From assembly GCF_001907675.1 (NCBI RefSeq), contig NZ_MPNT01000022.1:32982-96981 (forward strand): a stretch of 64,000 bases of DNA, written 5' to 3'. A program made the translations under genes and the position numbers. This stretch comes from Mycobacterium paraffinicum. GTDB taxonomy: Bacteria; Actinomycetota; Actinomycetes; Mycobacteriales; Mycobacteriaceae. Of the stretch, positions 18,175 to 26,001 are shown one piece after another. Positions within the stretch are counted from its first letter, which is position 1. Each line of letters opens with the position of its first letter. The notes below the pieces were generated by a model. The model saw only the letters and a program-made list of their open reading frames with translations. It was not told where the DNA came from and searched no databases.

Positions 18175-19050
18175 CTAGACCCGGGACAGAAACGCCAGCA
18201 CTGTGCTCTCGAATGCCTCCTTGGCCTCGATCATCGCCCAGTGCCCGGAGTTCGGGAAGATGTGCAGCTCCGCATTGGGGATGGTGCGCATCGGGATGAG
18301 CGCCATGTCCGGCGGGCTCACCCGGTCGTCGCGCCCCCAGGTCAGCAGCGTAGGTGCGGTCAGCTTGTGCATGACGGCCCACGGCATCGGCCGGTCGGAG
18401 GCGGCCATCGCGGCGTTCATCGCGCCGAAGGCCGCTTTCCCGTACATGCGGCGCGCGGCGGCCAGGGTGTCCGGGTCGGTGGCCAGCTCCCAGCGTTCCT
18501 CGACCAGTTCCTCGGTGATCAGCGCCTGGTCGTAGACCATCGACTTCAGCCAGTCGACCAGCCGCTGCCGGGTGGGATCCTCGACGAACTCCTGCAGCAG
18601 CCGGATGCCCTCGCTGGGGCTCGGGCTGAAGATGTTGGTTCCGATGCCGCCGATGGTGACCAACCGGTCGACGCGGTCCGGGTTGTGGGTGGCGAAGTTG
18701 ATGCCCACGCCGCCGCCCATCGAGTTCCCGACGATGTGCGCCCGCGCGACGTCGAGCGCGTCCAGGAAGGGCGGCACGGTGCCGAATGCCGTCACCATGG
18801 GGTGGCCGCCGAAGTCGTCGCTGACGCCGAACCCGGGAAACTCCAGGATCAGGCAGCGGAAACGCTCGGCGAACGTGGGCAGTATGCCGCGGAAGTTGCG
18901 CCACCCCGTGACGCCCGGTCCGGAGCCATGCAGGAACAGCAACACCGGCGCCGATTGCGGGCCGCAGTCGTAATAGCGCAAAGCGCCCTTGGGAGTGCTG
19001 ATTTCGCGCAGGTCCTGCTGCGTAACGATGTCTGCCACGGGTGTCACCAT
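18175..19050 (-). CDS. HsaD-like C-C bond hydrolase (MCP hydrolase family)
   Basis: A 291-residue alpha/beta hydrolase with the same length as HsaD, which hydrolyses the meta-cleavage product 4,9-DSHA. Seen: oxyanion motif HGSGPGVTGW (residues 41-50), nucleophile elbow GNSMGG with Ser110, acid Asp241 in GRDDRVSP and His270 in NSGHWAM. With the HsaA- and HsaC-like genes nearby, it completes a hydroxylation, ring-cleavage, hydrolysis trio. It is on the same strand as them but separated by the oppositely oriented NTF2-like gene, so it is transcribed separately. Substrate could be a steroid or biphenyl-like cleavage product. Confidence 0.9.
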   Translation of the reverse strand: MVTPVADIVTQQDLREISTPKGALRYYDCGPQSAPVLLFLHGSGPGVTGWRNFRGILPTFAERFRCLILEFPGFGVSDDFGGHPMVTAFGTVPPFLDALDVARAHIVGNSMGGGVGINFATHNPDRVDRLVTIGGIGTNIFSPSPSEGIRLLQEFVEDPTRQRLVDWLKSMVYDQALITEELVEERWELATDPDTLAAARRMYGKAAFGAMNAAMAASDRPMPWAVMHKLTAPTLLTWGRDDRVSPPDMALIPMRTIPNAELHIFPNSGHWAMIEAKEAFESTVLAFLSRV

Positions 19051-19065
19051 GCCATGCCGTGGCGG

Positions 19066-20460
19066 TCAGCTCTGTTGGTGGCTCGATTCGCTGCAATTCA
19101 GCAGCTCTTTGAGCGCCGCGGGGAACGTGTCGGCGAGGTCCCAGAGGTCGGCAACCAGGTCGGGGCAGGAGATGAGGCCGATGCCGAGGCGGCCGTTGAG
19201 CGACATGACCGTGATGTTGAGCGCGGCGCCGGCGATGATCGGGCCGAGCGGATAAATGGCGTCGACCCGACAGCCCATGAAGTAGAGCTGTTCCTGCGGT
19301 CCGGGCACGTTGGACAGCACCAGGTTGTGCGGTGGTTTCTCGGGCAGCGGTATCCGGGGCAGCAGCTTCATCGCGGCGCCGAACATGGTCTGGCCGGCCA
19401 CTTGCGTCCAGTCCTGCAGCAGGCTGGACCCCATGGCGGCGGTGTGGTCCTTGGCCGCGGCGTTGCCCTGCGCGATGCGGCCGAGCCGTTCGGCCGGGTC
19501 CTCGATATGGGTCTCCAGCCGGCACAGCATCCAGGTGGTCTGGTTGCGGCCCGGCCGGTCGGATTTGCCCCGCACCGAGACCGGCACGCTGGCCGTCATC
19601 GGGCTGTCCGGCAGTTCGTCGCGGTCGGATAAGAACTGGCGCAACGCGCCCGCGCACAGGGCGGTCACCACGTCGTTGACCGTGACGTGAAACCTGTCCT
19701 TGATCTTCTTGACGTCCTCGAGGTCAAGGGTGGTCAACGCGACGTTGCGGCGCCGCGTGAAGGGACCGTTGAAGGGTGTCGGAGGCGCCGCGAACGGGGC
19801 GGCCATGGTCTGCCCACCCGCGCGGGCGCGCAGCATCGTTTGCGCGAGCGTCAGCGCGGTTGCCGGCAGCACCTTGGCCAGGCGCCACGGCCGCAACCCG
19901 GCGCCGATGAGCCCGGAAGCGGCGATCTGCAAGGGATTTGCCCCGCCGGACCGGGCGGCGGGCTCGGGGGCGGGGGCGTCCGGCGCGGTGCTGCACAACT
20001 GGGCCAGGAGATTGGCCCCACCCACCCCGTCGACCACCGCGTGGTGGGCCTTGAGGACGACGGCGAGCGCGTCGCCGCCGTGCAGGCCCTCGATCACCCA
20101 CATCTCCCACAGCGGGCGATCGCGATCCAGCGCCAGCCCGGCGACGTGCCCGCAGATCTCCGCTAACTCCCTCGACCCTCCAGGCGCCGGTAAGGCAACC
20201 CGGTGCAGGTGGCGCGCGAGGTCGAAACGATCGTCGTCGACCCAGACCGGGTGGTCGAAGTTGAGCTGGTTGTCCGCCAGCTTGAGACGGAATTCGGGCA
20301 CGGCGTCCACCCTGGCCGAGAGTGCCTCACGGAACTGGCCGAACGTGTAGCCGCCCGGCGTGTCACCCGGGTCCAGCTCCAACACGCAGCAAACATTTAG
20401 CGGTTGCGTCGGTGATTCCAGGTAGAGGAAGAACGCGTCCAATCCACTGAGTCGTTGCAT
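19066..20460 (-). CDS. WS/DGAT family wax ester synthase / diacylglycerol acyltransferase
   Basis: A 464-residue acyltransferase of the mycobacterial Tgs family, which esterifies diacylglycerol or alcohols with acyl-CoA to make storage lipid. Seen: the family N-terminus MQRLSGLDAFFLYLESPTQP, the catalytic HHxxxDG motif as HHAVVDG (KAHHAVVDGVGG), the PLWEMWVIEGL strand and the later N-x-V-x-GP motif NLVLSNVPGPQEQLYF. The ATG start is set by that N-terminus; an upstream in-frame start would cross the operators at 20486-20513. It ends 15 bp before the HsaD-like gene and may lead it, linking storage-lipid synthesis with the hydrolase. Which Tgs paralogue it is was not determined. Confidence 0.9.
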   Translation of the reverse strand: MQRLSGLDAFFLYLESPTQPLNVCCVLELDPGDTPGGYTFGQFREALSARVDAVPEFRLKLADNQLNFDHPVWVDDDRFDLARHLHRVALPAPGGSRELAEICGHVAGLALDRDRPLWEMWVIEGLHGGDALAVVLKAHHAVVDGVGGANLLAQLCSTAPDAPAPEPAARSGGANPLQIAASGLIGAGLRPWRLAKVLPATALTLAQTMLRARAGGQTMAAPFAAPPTPFNGPFTRRRNVALTTLDLEDVKKIKDRFHVTVNDVVTALCAGALRQFLSDRDELPDSPMTASVPVSVRGKSDRPGRNQTTWMLCRLETHIEDPAERLGRIAQGNAAAKDHTAAMGSSLLQDWTQVAGQTMFGAAMKLLPRIPLPEKPPHNLVLSNVPGPQEQLYFMGCRVDAIYPLGPIIAGAALNITVMSLNGRLGIGLISCPDLVADLWDLADTFPAALKELLNCSESSHQQS

Positions 20461-20485
20461 ATCCGTTCGCCTCTTTTGTGCGCTC

Positions 20486-20513
20486 TGACCGCTGGTCACA
20501 TGACCTCTGGTCA
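20486..20513. promoter_or_regulatory. Tandem palindromic operators upstream of WS/DGAT gene
   Basis: Two copies of TGACC-N3-GGTCA lie in tandem: TGACCGCTGGTCA at 20486-20498 and TGACCTCTGGTCA at 20501-20513, with a 2-bp spacer. Each is a perfect 5-3-5 inverted repeat, and the centres are 15 bp apart. They begin 26 bp upstream of the WS/DGAT start, where a repressor would block initiation. TetR-family dimers often bind such pairs. No regulator gene is adjacent, so it acts in trans. Confidence 0.65.
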
Positions 20514-20657
20514 GCACCGGAGCCCGCCGGCGAACGCAATCAGGGTCGACCGCAATCTCTACGTGTGATTCTTATTTGTAGCCGTTGGGCGGGCTCGGGC
20601 AAACATGTGAGCCGGACAATTCATGAAATCGCAACCGACGTCGTCCGCGCGCAGGAC

Positions 20658-21101
20658 TCAGCCGCCAGGCGAGCGCCGAGCCATGGCCGAGCCGGGTGCG
20701 GCCCAGTCGGTAGAGGCCTTGCGATGGCTGATCAGCCACGCGTCGCCGTCCGGCATGAAGGTGTCGCGGTACCGGCCGAAATGGTCGAGTCCGACGTGGG
20801 TGAGCACCGTGAAGTACGACGACACCTGTGCCGCGTCGCGCGTCAGCACGGTGATCAGCACGTTGGTGAGGTTGTGCCGGACGATCGGCTTGACGTCCGC
20901 CGGTCGGTCGACGTTGAGGCCGCCGAGAAACGCCGCGATCGCCGAACGCCCGCGCAGTGGCTCGAAGCCGCGAATCTCCAGGACACCGTCGGCGCGGAAC
21001 GTCGCGGCGAGGCCGTCCACGTCGCCGGCGTCCCCCGCCCAGTTGTATCGCGCCAGAGTGTCGCGGATCCGCTCACGCGCGACCAATTCCCAGATCTCCA
21101 C
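20658..21101 (-). CDS. NTF2-like / SnoaL-like protein
   Basis: A 147-residue NTF2-fold protein, the second in the window: helix ARERIRDTLARYNWAGDAGD, then ATFRADGVLEIRGFEPLRGR and a sheet with SSYFTVLTHVGLDHFGRYRDTF. Related members are ketosteroid isomerases, polyketide cyclases and ring-hydroxylating dioxygenase small subunits. The GTG at 21101 is chosen because GAGGAG lies 8 bases upstream; the frame upstream has no ribosome site. It lies 45 bp behind the 60-residue gene on the same strand, suggesting co-transcription. Catalytic residues were not assigned. Confidence 0.75.
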   Translation of the reverse strand: MEIWELVARERIRDTLARYNWAGDAGDVDGLAATFRADGVLEIRGFEPLRGRSAIAAFLGGLNVDRPADVKPIVRHNLTNVLITVLTRDAAQVSSYFTVLTHVGLDHFGRYRDTFMPDGDAWLISHRKASTDWAAPGSAMARRSPGG

Positions 21102-21146
21102 CGTCGTGACTCCTCGGCCGCAGCCTAATACGCGAAAGCGCAACCG

Positions 21147-21329
21147 CTACTTCACGATGTGGGGCCGGAAACCGTGGCGGTTGGACGGTGTCACGCCGTT
21201 CAGGTCGAAGATCGCGATCAGGGCGCGCAGCAGCGCGGGGGACCAGTCCTCGAACGGTTGCGCGTCCAGCCGATCGAGGACTTCGCCACGGAGATACTCG
21301 ATGCCCGAAGGGCGTTGAGGGTCGCTCAT
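21147..21329 (-). CDS. Small conserved-looking hypothetical protein (60 aa)
   Basis: A 60-residue acidic-then-basic protein with a clear amphipathic helix (EYLRGEVLDRLDAQPFEDW followed by ALLRALIAIFDL). No signal peptide, cysteines or known motif. The ATG at 21329 begins the ordered part; a GTG 18 bases upstream is an alternative. It precedes an NTF2-fold gene on the same strand at 45 bp. I do not recognise a function; regular amino-acid composition and operon position are the reasons for calling it. Confidence 0.5.
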   Translation of the reverse strand: MSDPQRPSGIEYLRGEVLDRLDAQPFEDWSPALLRALIAIFDLNGVTPSNRHGFRPHIVK

Positions 21330-21493
21330 CGCACATTCCGACGGCACACGGGACCCGGTTCGGTGCTCAACGAGCCAGCTCCCTTCCGCAACGAGTTGCT
21401 GGCGTCGACGCTAGGACCGCCGCCTCTTGCTTGTACAGCCAACTGGCCAAATTCAAATGTGCCGGAAAGACCGACTCCAACGTCCAACGCGGC

Positions 21494-21514
21494 TCATTCC
21501 GCATGTGGGAATGA
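21494..21514. promoter_or_regulatory. 21-bp inverted repeat upstream of F420-type reductase gene
   Basis: TCATTCC and GGAATGA form a perfect 7-7-7 inverted repeat centred 39 bp before the start of the following gene, inside a 213-bp divergent intergenic region. It may be an operator or a short RNA hairpin in the 5' leader. Confidence 0.4.
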
Positions 21515-21542
21515 ATCGTGGCACCGGGCCGTAGAACAACGC

Positions 21543-21968
21543 ATGGAACTCAACGACGCGGCCCGCGAACTCATCGGCAAGGGCGCCGACGCCACCCTGG
21601 TGACCCTGAACCCCGACGGCAGCCCGCAAGTCAGCCTGGTGTGGGTCGCCTTGCAGTCCACACCCGAGGGAGACGAACTCGTCACCGCGCACCTCGCCGC
21701 GCACAAGAAGGTTCGCAACGTTCGCAACGATCCCCGAGTGGCCGTCACCATCGTGGCGCTCGACGAGACGCACACCGGGATGCGGCCCTACCTCTGGATC
21801 ACCGGGACGGCACGGGTCGTCGAGGGCGGGGCGCCGGAGCTGCTCGCCCAACTCAACCCGATTCTGGGCGACCCGAACACGAAGTTCCCGCCGGACGGCG
21901 CGCCGCCCGGGTTCTTGACCCGCATCCGCATCGACAAGGTCGGCGGCATCGGCCCGTGGGCGTCCTGA
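21543..21968 (+). CDS. PPOX-class F420/flavin-dependent oxidoreductase-fold protein
   Basis: A 141-residue split-barrel protein of the pyridoxamine-phosphate-oxidase-like superfamily, whose mycobacterial members often bind coenzyme F420. Seen: ATLVTLNPDGSPQVSLVWVA, a strand-turn-strand that begins the barrel, then KKVRNVRNDPRVAVTIVALD, the usual second strand pair with a basic stretch that contacts phosphate. Length is typical. The ATG start begins at a helix (MELNDAARELIGKGADA). Substrate and cofactor choice (F420 or FMN) are not decidable. It is followed after 51 bp by a molybdopterin oxidoreductase gene, possibly a separate transcript. Confidence 0.8.
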   Translation: MELNDAARELIGKGADATLVTLNPDGSPQVSLVWVALQSTPEGDELVTAHLAAHKKVRNVRNDPRVAVTIVALDETHTGMRPYLWITGTARVVEGGAPELLAQLNPILGDPNTKFPPDGAPPGFLTRIRIDKVGGIGPWAS

Positions 21969-22019
21969 CGCCCGAATTGGGGACTTCCGCGACGGTCGGT
22001 AGCGGAATACAGTGGGTGG

Positions 22020-24254
22020 GTGACGACGGGCGAAGACGGTAGGCACCTGCGCACCTGCCCCCTCTGTGAAGCCATGTGCGGCTTGGAAATTCACGTCGAC
22101 GGCGGCAGGGTCACCAGCATTCGGGGCAACCGCGACGACGTGTGGAGCCGCGGGCACATCTGCCCGAAGGGTGTCTCACTGGCGGCGCTGCACGACGACC
22201 CGGACCGGATCCGCCAACCCATGGTCAAGGTCGACGGCGAATGGCACGAGGTGAGCTGGGACGCGGCGTTCCGCCGCTGCACCGAGTTGCTGACGCCGGT
22301 GATCGAAAAGTACGGGATCGGGGCGATCACCGCCTACACCGGCAACCCGCTGGCGCACTCGTTCTCCCTGGCTCGGTACGCGGGCGTGCTGATGGGCATG
22401 TCGGGGATGCCGGTCACCTATTCGCCGGGCACCGTTGACCAGTGGCCAAAGAATCTCTCGTCGCACTTGATGTACGGCCTCTGGTGGAACTTCCCCGTGC
22501 CCGACATCGAACGCACCGACCTGATGGTCATCATGGGCGCCAACCCCGCCGCGTCGCAGGGGTCGCTGCTGGCCGCGCCGGACGTGATGGGCCTGATCGA
22601 CGCGATCCGCAAGCGCGGCAAGGTGATCGTGATCGACCCGGTGCGCACCCAGACGGCGGCCCGCGCCGACGAATGGCTTCCCATCGTGCCCGGAACCGAC
22701 GCCGCGCTGCTGCTGGCCGTGGCGCACACGCTGTTTGACGAAGATCTGATCCGCCCCGGACCGCACGTGGACGGTGTCGACACCATGCGCCGGGTCGCCG
22801 CGGATTGGCCACCGGAGCGCGTCAGCGCGGTCACCGGCATCGCCGAGGACCGCATCCGGAGTTTGGCCCGTGAGCTCGCCGGCACCGAGAGGTCGGTGGT
22901 GTACGGCCGAATCGGGTTGTGCAATCAAGAATTCGGCAGCCTGGCCAGCTGGCTGGTCGACGTCATCAACATTCTGACCGGGCATTTCGACGTACCCGGG
23001 GGAGCGATGTTCCCCAAGCCGGCGGCCTGGTCCATCACCACTCAGCCGCTGCCCGGCCTGGAGGGTGGCCTCCCGGAATTCGGCCGCTGGCATACCCGCG
23101 TGCGCGGGGCCAAGGAGGTGCTCGGCCAGGCCCCGGTGTCGTGCATGGCCGAGGAGATCGCCACTCCGGGCGACGGGCAACTCAAGGCGCTCATCACGGT
23201 CGCGGGCAACCCGGTGTTGTCCACGCCCGGCGGCGACAAGCTCGACGAGGTGCTTCCGATGCTGGAAGCGATGATCTCCGTTGACCTTTGGCTCAACGAG
23301 ACGACGCGGCACGCCGACGTGATCCTGCCCGGTCTGTCCCCGCTCGAGCAGCCGCACCACGACGATCTCATCCTGCTGTTCGCGATCCACAGCATCGCGA
23401 ATTACTCGCCGCCCGTGTTCGATCCGGGAGACCGCCCGCACGAATGGGAGATCCTGATCCGGCTGACCGGCCTGTGCACCGGCACGCCGGCCGAAGACGT
23501 CGACGTCGCGGCGATCGACGACGGGTTCTTCGACTACCTGGCCTTCACCCAAGGGCTCGACGGGGCGGAGATCCGCAAGCTCTACGATCACGGCGGCCCC
23601 GAGCGGATGCTGGACCTGACACTGCGAACCGGGCCGTTCGGGGACCGGTACGGCAAGAATCCCGGCGGGCTGACACTGGATCTGCTCAAGGCCAACCCGA
23701 ACGGCATCGACTTCGGACCGATGGTGCCGCAAGTGCCGGACATCCTGGGCACGCCCGACAAGAAGATCCGGCTGGCGCCGCAATACCTCCTCGATGACCT
23801 GCCGCGGCTGGCGGCCAGGATGGAACGACCCGCCGAACCGCTGGTTCTGGTGAGCCGCCGGCACCTTCGCTCGAACAACACCTGGCTGCACAACGTGCCC
23901 GCGCTGATGAAGGGAAAGGACCGGTGCACGTTGCTGATTCACCCCGACGACGCGGCCAGATGCGGCGTCACGGACAATGACGTCGTCACCGTCAAATCGG
24001 CGGCCGGCGAAATCAAAGTGCCCGTCGAGGTCACCGAAGCGATCAAACCGGGCGTGGTGTCGATGCCCCACGGCTGGGGCCATGGCAAGCCGGGCACCCG
24101 CATGGCCGTGGCCAACGGTTCGCCGGGCGCCAACACGAATGTGCTTTCCCCACCGACGTTTATCGACGAGCCGTCCGGCAACGGCGCGCTCAACGGCATA
24201 CCGGTGACGATCATCGACGATCGGGCCCGATTCCGTCCCGCACACACGCACTGA
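22020..24254 (+). CDS. Molybdopterin-dependent oxidoreductase (formate dehydrogenase / DMSO reductase family)
   Basis: A 744-residue catalytic subunit of the DMSO-reductase superfamily. Seen: an N-terminal [4Fe-4S] motif with Cys13, Cys16, Cys20 and Cys48 (CPLCEAMCG ... ICPKG), FWGxNPxxx-like nucleotide region VIMGANPAASQGSLLAAP, NEFGSLASW-type segment, VTVAGNPVLSTPGG-like loop, and a C-terminal molybdopterin dinucleotide domain (LLIHPDDAARCGVTDNDVV). No Tat signal, so the enzyme is cytosolic. The residue that ligates molybdenum was not assigned. GTG start. Mycobacterial Rv0197 is the type remembered. A hairpin terminator follows. The physiological substrate is unknown. Confidence 0.87.
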   Translation: MTTGEDGRHLRTCPLCEAMCGLEIHVDGGRVTSIRGNRDDVWSRGHICPKGVSLAALHDDPDRIRQPMVKVDGEWHEVSWDAAFRRCTELLTPVIEKYGIGAITAYTGNPLAHSFSLARYAGVLMGMSGMPVTYSPGTVDQWPKNLSSHLMYGLWWNFPVPDIERTDLMVIMGANPAASQGSLLAAPDVMGLIDAIRKRGKVIVIDPVRTQTAARADEWLPIVPGTDAALLLAVAHTLFDEDLIRPGPHVDGVDTMRRVAADWPPERVSAVTGIAEDRIRSLARELAGTERSVVYGRIGLCNQEFGSLASWLVDVINILTGHFDVPGGAMFPKPAAWSITTQPLPGLEGGLPEFGRWHTRVRGAKEVLGQAPVSCMAEEIATPGDGQLKALITVAGNPVLSTPGGDKLDEVLPMLEAMISVDLWLNETTRHADVILPGLSPLEQPHHDDLILLFAIHSIANYSPPVFDPGDRPHEWEILIRLTGLCTGTPAEDVDVAAIDDGFFDYLAFTQGLDGAEIRKLYDHGGPERMLDLTLRTGPFGDRYGKNPGGLTLDLLKANPNGIDFGPMVPQVPDILGTPDKKIRLAPQYLLDDLPRLAARMERPAEPLVLVSRRHLRSNNTWLHNVPALMKGKDRCTLLIHPDDAARCGVTDNDVVTVKSAAGEIKVPVEVTEAIKPGVVSMPHGWGHGKPGTRMAVANGSPGANTNVLSPPTFIDEPSGNGALNGIPVTIIDDRARFRPAHTH

Positions 24255-24263
24255 ATTACGTAA

Positions 24264-24293
24264 GCCGTCAACCCCCTTCGGTTGGTTAACGGC
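24264..24293 (+). terminator. Hairpin after molybdopterin oxidoreductase gene
   Basis: Arms GCCGTCAACC and GGTTAACGGC, pairing 9 of 10 bases with a 10-base loop, begin 10 bp after the stop codon. There is no strong T-run, as is usual for mycobacterial terminators. It separates this gene from the downstream polyketide synthase gene. Confidence 0.5.
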
Positions 24294-24370
24294 AAGCTCC
24301 GGTCTGTGGTTCATCTCACCCCGGCCGCCTAAAGCTGAACCGTCCGGTGGGGCCGCCCGTCGGCATAGGC

Positions 24371-25471
24371 ATGACTGTAACAACGCATCTCACATCCCCG
24401 AGCGGGGCCGCTCAGCGTGGACACGGCGCACCGCAGATCGCCGGTGCCGCGGTGGCCTTTACCTCGCACCGCTACAACCAGGACGAAGTCGCCCGAGAAT
24501 TAACCGAATTCACCGACCCGCGGTTCCTGCGTTTCGCGCAGACGACGGGGGTCGACCAGCGCAGCCTCGCCCTGCCGCTCTCGCGCTACCCGCAGCTGAG
24601 CGGCTTCACCGAAGCGAACGACGCCTATCTCGAGGTCGCGGTCGACCTCGGCGAGCGCGCAATACTTTCGGCATTGGAAGAGGCAGGCATCGAACCGCAC
24701 GAGGTGGACACGATTGTGATGGTCTCGAGCACCGGCATCGCGGTGCCCACCATCGACGCGCGCCTGATGACCCGGATCGGCCTGCGGCCCGACGTCAAAC
24801 GCGTCCCGTTGTTCGGACTGGGCTGCGTGGCCGGCGCGGCCGGGATGGCGCGCGTGCACGACTACCTGCATGGCTATCCCGGTGACGTGGCGGTGCTCCT
24901 GTCGGTCGAGTTGTGTTCTCTCACGCTGCAGCGCGACGACACCTCGATACCCGCCCTCATCGGCGTGTCCCTGTTCGGCGACGGCGCCGCCGCCGTCGTC
25001 GCCACCGGCGCCGACCGAAACCCGTTGAATCGCAAGGGCGCACCGCGAGTGCTGGGCACGCGCAGTCGCGTGGTCCCGGAGACGGTCGACGTCATGGGGT
25101 GGAACGTCGGCTCCAGCGGATTCCAGCTCGTGATGTCGCGCGAGGTCCCGAAAATGGCCGAAACCTATCTACGGGCAGAAGTCGACGGGTTCCTCGCCGA
25201 CCACGGCTTGAACCTGGCGGACATCTCGACCTGGGTGTGCCATCCCGGCGGCCCGAAAGTGCTCGACTCCATCGAGGAGGCGCTGGACCTGCCGCCGGAG
25301 AGCATGGTCCACAGCCGAAACTCCATGCGGGACAATGGAAATATCTCCTCAGCGTCGGTGCTGGACGTGTTGCGCCGGACCCTCGCGGAGCCGCCGGCCG
25401 CAGGGTCCCTCGGGGTCATGCTGGCAATGGGGCCGGGCTTCAGCTTCGAACTGCTGCTGCTGCAGTGGTGA
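24371..25471 (+). CDS. Type III polyketide synthase (chalcone-synthase-like)
   Basis: A 366-residue homodimeric ketosynthase that builds polyketides from an acyl-CoA starter and malonyl-CoA without an acyl carrier protein. Seen: complete catalytic triad Cys152 (LFGLGCVAGAAG), His291 (VCHPGGPKVLDS) and Asn324 (RDNGNISSAS), plus SSTGIAVPTIDA and the GFGPG-type C-terminal loop MGPGFSFELL. This is the Pks10/Pks11/Pks18 family of mycobacteria. The ATG at 24371 is the first that fits; a GTG at 24347 is possible. It precedes an ICMT-family methyltransferase by 11 bp, the same pairing as SrsA-SrsB of Streptomyces alkylresorcinol biosynthesis, so a long-chain resorcinol or pyrone product that is O-methylated is likely. 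Confidence 0.92.
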   Translation: MTVTTHLTSPSGAAQRGHGAPQIAGAAVAFTSHRYNQDEVARELTEFTDPRFLRFAQTTGVDQRSLALPLSRYPQLSGFTEANDAYLEVAVDLGERAILSALEEAGIEPHEVDTIVMVSSTGIAVPTIDARLMTRIGLRPDVKRVPLFGLGCVAGAAGMARVHDYLHGYPGDVAVLLSVELCSLTLQRDDTSIPALIGVSLFGDGAAAVVATGADRNPLNRKGAPRVLGTRSRVVPETVDVMGWNVGSSGFQLVMSREVPKMAETYLRAEVDGFLADHGLNLADISTWVCHPGGPKVLDSIEEALDLPPESMVHSRNSMRDNGNISSASVLDVLRRTLAEPPAAGSLGVMLAMGPGFSFELLLLQW

Positions 25472-25482
25472 GGGGATAAGTC

Positions 25483-25986
25483 ATGTATTACTACCTGTTC
25501 ATCCTGGCCGTCGGGGCCGAACGCCTGGTCGAGTTGGCCGTGTCGCAACGCAATACCAGATGGTCACTGGCCAACGGGGGCAAGGAGTTCGGCCGTGACC
25601 ACTACCCGGCGATGGTCAGCATGCACGCCCTGCTGCTGGTCTCGTGCATCGTGGAAACGTGGGCCCTCGCCCGACCGTTCATCCCGTGGCTGGGGTGGCC
25701 GATGCTGGGCGTCGTGGTGCTCAGCACCGTGGTGCGCTGGCGCTGCGTGGCCGTGCTTGGCAGGCGTTGGAACCCAAGGCTGATCGTGATCCCGGGCGCA
25801 CCATTGGTCCGCGACGGGCTGTATCGCTGGGTGCGTCACCCGAATTACGCGGCGGTGGCGGCGGAGGTGGCGGCACTGCCGCTCATTCACTCAGCGTGGC
25901 TCACGGCGATCGCGTTCAGCATCGCGAACGCGATCGTGCTCAGGGTGCGGATCCGCGCCGAGAACGCCGCATTAGCCCTGGTGTGA
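25483..25986 (+). CDS. Isoprenylcysteine carboxyl methyltransferase (ICMT) family membrane methyltransferase
   Basis: A 167-residue integral membrane enzyme with four to five hydrophobic segments. Seen: the ICMT signature at LIVIPGAPLVRDGLYRWVRHP with RHPNY (about residues 118-124) that forms the SAM pocket, and a C-terminal RIRAENAAL segment. In type III polyketide gene pairs such enzymes O-methylate phenolic lipids rather than prenylated proteins. The ATG follows GAGGGGATAAG just after the polyketide synthase stop, indicating one transcript. The product is inferred from this pairing, not from the sequence itself. Confidence 0.88.
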   Translation: MYYYLFILAVGAERLVELAVSQRNTRWSLANGGKEFGRDHYPAMVSMHALLLVSCIVETWALARPFIPWLGWPMLGVVVLSTVVRWRCVAVLGRRWNPRLIVIPGAPLVRDGLYRWVRHPNYAAVAAEVAALPLIHSAWLTAIAFSIANAIVLRVRIRAENAALALV

Positions 25987-26001
25987 GGGCGGTTTCGGCA
26001 A

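Noticed and set aside
22176-24383. 735-codon frame antisense to the molybdopterin oxidoreductase
   Set aside because: Arg/Gly/His/Asp-rich shadow with no motif; the plus-strand gene has four cysteines of a Fe-S site and clear domains.
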